NCBI GenBank assembly: GCA_965232895.1
Contig: OZ247430.1
Location: forward strand, 1,674,001 to 1,738,000
From: Bin87 sp965232895
GTDB lineage: Bacteria; Chloroflexota; Dehalococcoidia; Lucifugimonadales; UBA3495
Reading direction: 5' to 3'
DNA: 64,000 nt
Shown here: piece after piece, positions 24,303-33,900 of the stretch
Position numbering within the stretch: the first letter of the stretch is position 1
Layout of the letters: each line of letters begins with the position of its first letter
Notes under the pieces: generated by a model
Seen by the model: only the letters and a program-made list of their open reading frames with translations
The model's database searches: none
What the model was told of the DNA's origin: nothing
Position numbers and translations under genes: made by a program

Positions 24303-26954
24303 ATGTCTACAGCGGTTGGCGGCGGACGCCTGACCCCGGTACGCCGGCAGTACCTGACCATAAAACACTCGTACCCGGACGCCGTGGTGCTGTTCAGGAT
24401 GGGCGACTTTTACGAGTGCTTCGACGAAGACGCCCATACGCTCTCTTCGGCGCTGGAAATTGCGCTGACCTCCCGGACCATGGGTAAAGATACTCGGGTA
24501 CCCATGGCCGGGGTCCCCGCCGTCTCGCTGGAATCCAACCTGGCGAGGCTCATCAAACAGGGGCACAAGGTCGCTATCTGCGAACAGCTGAGCGACCCGG
24601 CGACGTCAAAAGGCCTCGTCGAGCGTGGCGTCGTCCGCGTGGTGACTCCGGGTACGGTGCTCGAGGCAGCGTTGTTGGACAATCAGGCCAACAACTACCT
24701 GGCGGCGGTCTGCGGCAATGACGAGCAAGCCGGCCTGGCCTACGTCGACGTCACCACCGGCGAGTTCGGTGTTTGTCAACTGCCGAAGAATCAACTGGTC
24801 CTGGAATTGGCCCGGCTGCAGCCGTCCGAAGTCCTGGTCTCTGACCGGGACGGCTTTCAGGACCTGGTCGCCGGCGACAGCGGGCTCGGCGAATCGGTAG
24901 CCGTCAACCCGTTGAATGACGCAGCTTTCAGCCTTGACTCCGCCCGTCGCGCTCTCCTGGACTACTACGGCGTGCTGTCGCTGGAGGCCTACGGGCTGGA
25001 GTCCAACGGTGTGACGGTCGAGCCCCTGGCAGTTCGTGCAGCCGGCGCGATCCTGGAATACCTGCAGTACGCCTGGCAGGGTGAACGACCGGAATTGTCG
25101 CCGCCTTACGTTTACAGCACGGCTTTGCATATGACCCTGGACCCTCAAACCCGGCGGAACCTGGAGCTGTTCGCCGCCGGGAGATGGGACAGCCAGGAAA
25201 TGTCGCTGCTGAAGACGCTGGACGGCGCCCGTACCCCGATGGGCGCACGCCTGCTCCGCAAATGGCTGGGACAGCCGTTGCTGGATCTGGAGCGACTACA
25301 GCGTCGGCTCGATGCGGTGCAGTTCTTTTTTGACGACGCTTTCCGGCGCGACGAGGCGGCGACCTCGCTGGCGCAAATCTCCGATCTGGAGCGGATCCTC
25401 AGCCGGATACAGACCCATACGGCAACGCCTCGGGATCTGTTGGCATTGAAGAGGAGTGTAGAGGCCGCCGGGGAACTCGAGTCTGTCTTCACGCGGGACC
25501 AGGATGAACCGGTCGCCTGGCTCGCGGGAAACCTGCGCCCCCTCCCCGACGTGACGGCGCTGATTGAGCAGGCCATAGAGCCGGAACCATCAGGCTCCGT
25601 GGGCGAGGGCGGGGTAATCCGCCCCGGGTTTTCACCGGAACTGGACCGAACTCGCGGCCTGTCCCGGGACGCGCGGGGGTTCATCGCCGGGTTGGAAGCC
25701 GAGGAAAAGGAACGCACCGGCATTCGCAATCTGAAGGTCGGCTTCAACCAGGTTTTCGGTTACTACATCGAGGTCAGCAACTCCAACCTGGATGCAGTGC
25801 CTGACCACTATCAGCGACGACAGACCCTCACCGGAGGCGAGCGATACATCACGCCCGAGCTCAAGGAATTTGAAAGTCAGGCGTTGGACGCGCGCGAGAA
25901 ACTTGGGGAACTGGAGCGCAGCCTCTACCGCCAGGTTTGCCGCCAGATCGCCGACCACGGCCCGGCAATATCCCGGCTGGCGGCGGCGATCGCCCGCGCC
26001 GACGTGTTCGTTGGTCTGGCTGACGTTGCCGTGCGCCACGGATACGTGCGGCCGGAACTAAACGACGGCGTTGCCATTCGCATTGCGGACGGCCGTCACC
26101 CGGTGGTGGAACGGGTGCTGGGATCCGGTGGGTTCGTGCCGAACGACGCGGCGCTGGATTCTGACGACGCCCAGATTATGCTCATCACCGGTCCGAACAT
26201 GGCCGGCAAGTCCACCTACATCCGGCAGGTGGCGATAATCGTTCTGATGGCCCAGGTGGGCAGCTTCGTACCGGCGTCATCCGCGACCATCGGCCTGGTG
26301 GACCGCATCTTCACCCGTGTTGGCCTCCAGGACGACCTGGCCACCGGGCAATCAACCTTCATGGTTGAGATGGTCGAAACCGCCGCCATTCTGAACCAGG
26401 CATCCTGGCGTTCTTTGGTCGTTCTGGACGAGATCGGCCGCGGCACCAGCACCTATGACGGGCTGTCCATCGCCCGGGCGGTGGTCGAACATCTCCACAA
26501 CAATCCCCGTCTCGGGTGCAAAACGCTGTTCGCAACCCATTACCATGAGCTGACCGAACTGGCGTCCACGCTGCCCGGCGTACGCAACTACAGCGTCGCC
26601 GTATCCGAGGAGGATGGTCGTGTGGCGTTCCTGCGTCGTATCGTGCCGGGCGGGGCGGACCGGTCATACGGGGTGCACGTGGCGATGCTGGCGGGTATGC
26701 CGGCCTCGGTGGTGAGCCGGGCGCAGGAATTGCTGACTTCCCTGGAGCAGGATCGCGGATCAAGCGTCGGTCCGGGACGGGGTGAAAGAGGCCAATCCGA
26801 TCCATCACCTCAGTTGCCGTTGCCCCTGTTCGCCTCCGAGCATGAACGCCTCGCCGCGACTCTGTTGGGCATGGACGTGTCGAACCTGACGCCGCTCGAG
26901 GCCATCAACAAGCTGTACGAACTACAGGAGCAGGCGATCCGTTCGGAGGATTGA
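24303..26954 (+). CDS. mutS: DNA mismatch repair protein MutS
   Basis: 883 residues, standard MutS length. MutS recognises base mismatches and recruits MutL. Seen: the mismatch-binding N-terminal domain with FRMGDFYECF (Phe-x-Glu wedge, about residue 35), connector and lever domains, the Walker A GPNMAGKSTYIRQ at about 630, Walker B LVVLDEIGRGTSTYDG at about 706, and the ATHYHEL signature at about 745, then the C-terminal helix-turn-helix dimer region. The ribosome binding site is weak. A MutL gene is not in the window. Confidence 0.97.
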   Translation: MSTAVGGGRLTPVRRQYLTIKHSYPDAVVLFRMGDFYECFDEDAHTLSSALEIALTSRTMGKDTRVPMAGVPAVSLESNLARLIKQGHKVAICEQLSDPATSKGLVERGVVRVVTPGTVLEAALLDNQANNYLAAVCGNDEQAGLAYVDVTTGEFGVCQLPKNQLVLELARLQPSEVLVSDRDGFQDLVAGDSGLGESVAVNPLNDAAFSLDSARRALLDYYGVLSLEAYGLESNGVTVEPLAVRAAGAILEYLQYAWQGERPELSPPYVYSTALHMTLDPQTRRNLELFAAGRWDSQEMSLLKTLDGARTPMGARLLRKWLGQPLLDLERLQRRLDAVQFFFDDAFRRDEAATSLAQISDLERILSRIQTHTATPRDLLALKRSVEAAGELESVFTRDQDEPVAWLAGNLRPLPDVTALIEQAIEPEPSGSVGEGGVIRPGFSPELDRTRGLSRDARGFIAGLEAEEKERTGIRNLKVGFNQVFGYYIEVSNSNLDAVPDHYQRRQTLTGGERYITPELKEFESQALDAREKLGELERSLYRQVCRQIADHGPAISRLAAAIARADVFVGLADVAVRHGYVRPELNDGVAIRIADGRHPVVERVLGSGGFVPNDAALDSDDAQIMLITGPNMAGKSTYIRQVAIIVLMAQVGSFVPASSATIGLVDRIFTRVGLQDDLATGQSTFMVEMVETAAILNQASWRSLVVLDEIGRGTSTYDGLSIARAVVEHLHNNPRLGCKTLFATHYHELTELASTLPGVRNYSVAVSEEDGRVAFLRRIVPGGADRSYGVHVAMLAGMPASVVSRAQELLTSLEQDRGSSVGPGRGERGQSDPSPQLPLPLFASEHERLAATLLGMDVSNLTPLEAINKLYELQEQAIRSED

Positions 26955-26965
26955 CCGGGTCGCGA

Positions 26966-27658
26966 TCAGGTCGGAGCCATAATCTCGGCCAGCGCCGCCA
27001 GGTCCGGAACGATCAGGTCGGGTTGCGCGTTGGTCTTGCGGGTTCCGCCACCGCGATCAGGCCGGTTTACCCAAATCGACCTGATGCCCAACCGGTTGGC
27101 CGGCTCGATGTCGTGGTACAGGCTTTCGCCTACGTGGAGCCACCGCCCCTTGTTGACGCCCATTACAGTTTCGGCAAGTTCAAAGCTATGAGGGTTCGGC
27201 TTGTATGCCTGGGCTTGCTGAGAAGTGACTACGGCATCAAATTCCACACCCAGCGATCGGGCAGATCCAGCAAACAAGTCGTCGTCCACATTGGAGATGA
27301 TTGCCATCTTGTATCGCTGCTTGAGATTGTGAAGCGCATCGCGGGCGTCCGGGAAAACCGGCCAGTGCGGCATCGAAACGGAAAGGCAATTGGTGTCAGT
27401 CTCGGTCAGCGGCAGGCTGAGCCGGTCGCCGATCATCCGCATTACCTCACGCAGGGCGACGCGGTACTCTTTGAAGGCTCCTGAGCTTTGAACCACCGGC
27501 TCCACGTCGGAAAACAATTCCAGTATTTCGGCGCTGGCTTTTCGTACACCGTAGATATCCAGTACGCTTGAGACCGCTGAAGATATGCCCGTTTCCCAAT
27601 CGACCAGCGTGCCGTAGCAGTCGAAACTCACCCATTCAATGTCTGCAAAATCAATCAT
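26966..27658 (-). CDS. HAD-family hydrolase (haloacid dehalogenase type II-like)
   Basis: 230 residues. HAD motifs: I FDCYGTLVDW (nucleophile Asp, about residue 13), II IISNVDDD (Ser/Asn, about 119), III Lys in QAYKPNPHSFE (about 149), IV HVGESLYHDIEPAN (about 172). The sequence pattern FDCYGTLVDWE is that of L-2-haloacid dehalogenases, which share this form; the substrate may also be a phosphate ester. It is convergent with mutS, 11 bases apart. Confidence 0.88.
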   Translation of the reverse strand: MIDFADIEWVSFDCYGTLVDWETGISSAVSSVLDIYGVRKASAEILELFSDVEPVVQSSGAFKEYRVALREVMRMIGDRLSLPLTETDTNCLSVSMPHWPVFPDARDALHNLKQRYKMAIISNVDDDLFAGSARSLGVEFDAVVTSQQAQAYKPNPHSFELAETVMGVNKGRWLHVGESLYHDIEPANRLGIRSIWVNRPDRGGGTRKTNAQPDLIVPDLAALAEIMAPT

Positions 27659-27990
27659 GGTCCGTACCTGGAAGCTGAACGAATTCCCGGTTGAGAGCAG
27701 TTCCAGTCATGGAGGGTGGCGCTGTAGTGGTCAAGACGCTCAGAGTTGCCGACAGCAATCGGGCAGCGAGTGTCCTGCTGCGTTCTCATCACACCTGGCC
27801 TTGCGTCCGGGACTGCCGGTTCAACCGGCTGGTAACTCTATAGAGGCCGAAGCCCAGCGCTTGCCCCACGACATGATTCTGCCTGAATATGACAACTTTG
27901 CCCTCAATCCTGGTAAATCCTGATGGTTGTCGGAGCAAAGCGATCGTCGCTCAATTCTGCCTTGCCAGGGCCGTAATTGTAGTCCCCGGC
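27659..27990. other. Intergenic region, no gene seen
   Basis: I see no coding potential, hairpin terminator or repeat here beyond a weak start region for the minus-strand HAD gene. Confidence 0.5.
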
Positions 27991-30900
27991 TCAGTCGTCA
28001 TCCACGATGGTCATGGTTCCCACGGACGCGGGCTTGAACCACTCTCCGGGGAGGTATGCCTCCACCGCGAAGTACTCGTCCGGCTCGTCCTTGCTGTCAT
28101 CATTCAGCCAGACCACTCCCGTCAGCGCGGTTACGCCCGGCTTGAACGTCATCACCCCGGACATGGCCTGGTAGTCGCCGGAATGCGCCCGGTCGTCCCG
28201 AACGTGGTAGGCCGGCCCGGCTAACCAGGTCACCTCGAATTTCTCAGTCAAGGCATGGGAGAGCAGTATCCGGAACTCCACCACGTCGCCCTCCGTTCCC
28301 GAGGCGTCCTCCACGGTGACGCTGATCTTAGCCTCCGGTTCCGGCGCGTCGTCGTCGGCCACAGTCACCGTCGCCGCGCCCTGGGTCGCCGACACCGTGT
28401 AACCGGCGTCGGCCGCCGGAGTGTCCAGCGTCGCCGTGACCGAACCGTCGGCCTCGTCCGCCCCGTCGTCGGTAGTGCCGACGGTGAGCGTGACGCTGCC
28501 CGTGGTCGGGATGGTCACCGTCCGCTGGCCCGTGGTTGCGCCATAGTCGCCGCTCTGCGACACCGTAACGCTCACGTCCAGGCTGGCCGCCGGCGCCGGG
28601 CTGGACGTGATGGTGAAGCTGGCGTCGCCGCCCTCGGTGACGCCGTTCCCGGCGCTGATCGAGATCTCCGGCACGTCGTCGTCGGAGACGGACACCGTGG
28701 CCGCGCCCTGAGATGACGACACCGTGTAGCCGGCGTCGGCGGCCGGCGTGTCCAGCGTGGCCGTAACCGCCCCGTCGGCCTCGTCCGCCTCGTCGTCGGT
28801 AGTGCCGACGGTGAGGGTGGCGCTGCCCGTGGTGGGGATCGTCACCGTCCGCTGGCCCGTGGCCGCGCCGTAGTCGCCGCTCTGCGACACCGTAACGCTC
28901 ACGTCCAGGCTGGCCGCCGGCGCCGGGCTGGCGGTGATGGTGAAGCTGGCGTCGCCGCCCTCGGTGACGCCGTTCCCGGCGCTGATCGAGACCTCCGGCA
29001 CGTCGTCGTCCGCGACGCTGACCGTGGCCGCGCCCTGGCTTGCCGACACCGTGTAGCCAGCGTTGGCGGCCGGGGTATCCAGCGTCGCCGTGACCGACCC
29101 GTCGGCCTCGTCCGCCCCGTCGTTGGTAGTGCCGACCGTCAGGGTGGCGCTGCCCGTGGTCGGGATCGTCACCGTTTGCTGGCCGGTGGTTGCGCCATAG
29201 TCGCCGATTTGCGACACCGTAACGCTCACGTCCAGGTTGGACGCCGGCGCCGGGCTGGCGGTGACGGTGAAGCTGGCGTCGCCGCCCTCGGTGATGCCGC
29301 TGCCAGCGCTGACGCTCACCTCCGGTGTGGTCAGCAGCGTCGGCGGGTCGTCATCATCCGCGACGCTGACCGTGGCCGCGCCCTGGGATGACGATACCGT
29401 GTAGCCGGCGTCAGCCGCCGGCGTGTCCAGCGTCGCCGTCACCGACCCGTCGGCCTCGTCCGCCCCGTCGTCGGTAGTACCGACGGTGAGCGTGACGCTG
29501 CCCGCAGTCGGGATGGTCACCGTCCGCTGGCCCGTGGTTGCGCCGTAGTCGCCGCTCTGCGACACCGTGACGCTCACGTCCAGGTTGGCCGCCGGGGCCG
29601 GGTTGGACGTGACGGTGAAAGTGGCATCGCCGCCCTCGGTTACCCCGGAGCCGGCAGTGACGCTCACCTCCGGCGTGGTCGGCGGCGGCGGGTCGTCATC
29701 ATCCGCGACGCTGACCGTGGCCGCCCCCTGGGTCGCCGATACCGTGTAGCCAGCGTTGGCGGCCGGGGTATCCAGCGTCGCCGTCACCGACCCGTCGGCC
29801 TCGTCCGCGTCGTCGTTGGTCGTTCCCACCGTGAACGTCGCGCTGCCTGAGGTCGGAATCGTGACCGCCTTCGCGCCGGTCGTTGCGCCGTAGTCGCCGC
29901 TGGCGCTGACCGTCACGCTCACTGCGAGGTTCGCGCTCGGCGCCGGATGCGCGCTCACCGTGAACGTCGCGCCGCCGCCTTCCGTGACGTCGGCGCCGGC
30001 TGAGATGCTGACCACCGGGATCACCGGCGCCGAATCATCGTCGTCCGCGACAGTCACGGTTCCCGAACTCTGCGCGCTCGATACCGTATAGCCGTTTCCG
30101 GCGTTCAGCGTCGCGGTCACCGCGCCGTCGGCTTCATCGGCCTGGTCGTTGGTCGTTGGCAGAGCCAACGATGCGGCGCCGCTCGTTGGAAGCGTCACCG
30201 TGTGAGTGGCGACGCCGACGCCGTAGTCTCCGCTCGCCGTGACCGACACGCTGACGGGCAGGGCGGCCGTGGGCGCGGGACTGGCGCTCAAGGCAAACGT
30301 GGCGTCGGCGCCTTCGATAATGTCGCCGCCCGCGACGATGCTGATCTCTGGCGTAACGACGACCGGGCTCGTTCGCTCGCTGACGATGCTGAGCGACCCC
30401 TTGGCCCGATAGTTCGCCGCGCCGGTCGCGTACATCACGCGAACTTCCAGACGCCTGGTTCCGTTGATCTCCACGCTGACCGTCAGGTACGGTTCGCTGC
30501 TGGTGAGCCGCGCGATCTTGACCCCTCCGGTAATCGAACCCTCGCGCGTGTGCGCGTAGTAAGCCGTCACCGGCCGACTGGGTTTGCAATCGAGACTGAT
30601 CGTAAAGTCAGCCGAACGGTCGCTCGGCAGCGCCTCCGCGTCGGAGACGGAGATCGTCGGCAGATTGCTGCAGGCGATCAGCGCGGGCTGATCAGTCTCT
30701 TCCGTAGTCGGCGTCGCCGGATCGTCGTCGGCGACATCGACGGTCGCGGTCGTTGTTGCGCCGAGGTCATAGTCGCTGCCATCGACCAGCGTCGCCGTCA
30801 CCGAACCGTTCGCTTCATCAACCTGGTCGTTGGTCGTTCCCACCGTCAAGGTGACGCTGCCCGCAGTCGGGATGGTCACCGTACGCGATCCGGTGGTTGC

Positions 30901-33900
30901 GCCGTAGTCACCACTCTGCGACACCGTGACGCTCACGTCCAGGCTGGCCGACGGGGTCGGACTGGCCGTGATGGTGAAGGTGGCGTCGCCGCCCTCGGTC
31001 ACGCCGGAGCCGGCGCTGATCGAGACCTCCGGCACGTCATCGTCCGCGACGCTGACCGTGGCCGCGCCCTGGGATGAAGACACGGTATAGCCGCTGCCAC
31101 TGTTCACCGTGGCCGTGACCGCCCCGTCGGCTTCGTCCGCCCCGTCGTTGGTGGTGCCAACCGTCAGGGTGACGCTGCCCGCAGTCGGGATCGTCACCGT
31201 GCGCGATCCGGTGGCGGCTCCGTAGTCGCCGCTCTGCGACACCGTGACGCTCACGTCCAGGTTAGCCGCCGGCGCCGGGTTGGCGGTGATGGTGAAGGTA
31301 GCGTCGCCGCCCTCGGTTACGCCGCTGCCACTAACTATGCTGACTTCCGGCGTATCATCGTCCGCGACGCTCACCGTGGCCGCGCCCTGAGATGACGATA
31401 CCGTGTAACCGGCGTCAGCCGCCGGAGTGTCCAGCGTCGCCGTGACCGAGCCGTCGGCCTCGTCCGCCCCGTCGTTAGTTGTGCCAACCGTCAGGGTGAC
31501 GCTGCCCGTGGTGGGGATGGTCACTGTCTGCTGGCCCGTGGTCGCCCCGTAGTCGCCGCTCTGCGACACCGTGACGCTCACGTCCAGGTTGGCCGCCGGC
31601 GCCGGACTGGCCGTCAAGTCGAAGGTGGCGTCGCCGCCCTCGGTCACGCCGGCCCCGGCGACAATGCTGATCTCCGGCTGCGCCGCCGCCGCCGCTTCCA
31701 GCGCCGTTAGCTCAGCGACCACGAGATTCCACACGGGAACGTAGTTGTTGTTAGGCGTGCTGGCCATCTGTTGCGCTTCGGCCGCGGACATGGCGCCACC
31801 GGTGACGCCGGCGCCATCGTGCTCGCCAAATGCGACCAGCACCCGGTTCCAACGGTTGACGTGCGCCGTGCCGTGGTACGTCTGCGCCGCCAGCGCTTTC
31901 ACCTGTGCGACCACGGCGGCATCCACGGTGTAGCCTGGTGGCGCGGGAACGTCGTCATCCGCGACCGCCACGCTCGCCGAACCGGCCGCGCTCGACACCG
32001 TGTAGCCGGCGTTGGCGGCCGGCGTGTCCAGCGTCGCCGTGACCGAGCCGTCGGCCTCGTCCGCGTCGTCGTTGGCGGTGCCCACCGTCAGCGTGGCGCT
32101 GCCCGCGCTCGGGATGGTCACCGTCTGCTGGCCAGTGGCCGCGCCGTAGTCGCCGCTCTGGGACACCGTGACGCTCACGTCCAGGTTCGCCGCCGGGGCC
32201 GGGCTGGACGTGACGGTGAAGGTGGCGTCGCCGCCTTCGGTTACCCCGCTTCCGGCGGTGATGCTCACCTCCGGCGTGGTCAGCGGGTCCTGTTGCGATG
32301 CCTCCAGCGCGGTTAGCTCGGCGACGACCGGAACCCAGCGCGGCCAGCCCCGATCCGCATAGCCCTGCGCCTCGGACGCGGACATGACGACGCCGCTGAC
32401 GCCGGACGCGTCGAGCACGCCGAACGCCACCAGCACGCGCTGCCAGCGGTTCACGTGCTCCGCGCCGTTGTGCGTCTCCGCCGCCCACAATTTCACGTTG
32501 GCCACGACCTGCGGATCGACGGTGTATCCGGCGGCGGCGTCATCGTCCGCCACGCTCACCGTGGCCGCGCCCTGGTTCGCCGACACCGTGTAGCCAGCGT
32601 CGGCGGCTGGAGTGTCCAGCGTCGCCGTCACCGTCCCGTCGGCTTCGTCGGCGTCATCGTTAGTGGTGCTCACCGTCAGGGTAACGCTGCCTATAGTGGG
32701 GATGGTCACCGTCTGCTGGCCCGTGGCGGCGCCGTAGTCGCCGCTCTGCGACACCGTGACGCTCACGTCCAGGTTGGCCGCCGGGGCCGGGCTGGCGGTG
32801 ATGGTGAAGGTGGCGTCGCCGCCCTCGGTCACGCCGGAGCCGCCAACTATGCTGACTTCCGGCGTATCATCGTCCACGATGGTCACAGTGGAGGCGCTTC
32901 CGGCAGGTTTGTATCCTGCCGGCAATGAGCCGAAGCCGATGGTGAAGGTTTCGTCGGGCTCGTCGATATCGTCCGATGTCGTCGCAATCTTGGCCGATGC
33001 CGTTAGCGAGCCGGCGGGGATGGTGATTGACGCGAGCGAGCCGTAATCGGCGCCGGCCGAACCGGGGGCGCTCGCAGTGTCGGCGGTCAGCAGCAGCGGA
33101 ATCACGAGGTCTTGCGTTGGCGCAGCGCCGGTAACGGTCACGCTCACGTCGACTTCGTCGCCCTCAGTCACGCTCAACGGCGAGACCGACAGCTGGACTG
33201 GCTGCCCCGATACCGTCGTGTGACCGACGACGATGATCTCCCATTGCCGAATCTGTTCGTTGAACAATCCAATCCGGGTGCAGACCGCGCTGGGCGTCAG
33301 GCTGCCCGTGCCATTGCCCGTACTGCAATCGGGCAGGTTTTGAGCAAAGCGCTTCACCTTGAGCTTCCAGACGCCGTTCGGGTCTTCGCCGAGATGACGG
33401 GAGGATCCGAAATCGAAGGAGCCGTCCATACTGCAACGCTTTCCACTACATGAGATGAATTCCGGCGCCAGTATTGATTCCGCGCCCGACGGCGACACCA
33501 GCGTCCAGCGATAGTCGCGCACGTCAACACTGTCAATGTCAATGATGACCTCCACGTGCTCGGTGAAGTCGATAGTCGTCCGCAGGCCCAGGTTCAACGT
33601 GATTTCGCTGTTCTGCTGCGGCAGCGAAACGGTGGTTTCGGAACGTCCCTGGGCGCTTGACAGGTGCGGCAGGAGCGTCCAGCCGGACGCGGCGGTCACA
33701 GCGGCTTTGGCGTCCACCGTGCCGAAGCCGTACTCGTGGTTGAAGGAGTACTTTTCCGCCGTCGAGCCGTATCTGTTCGCGCCGGTCATCCAGTCATGAT
33801 GGTTGGGGTCGTTCTTCTGGGCCGTGTTGGCCAGAATCATCTTGACGTCCCGCCAGGTGAGCTCGGCGTTGACGCTGCGCATCAGCGCAATCACGCCCGA

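Noticed and set aside
29176..32928. Plus-strand Arg-rich frames inside the Calx-beta repeats
   Set aside because: They are repetitive antisense shadows of the near-identical Calx-beta units.
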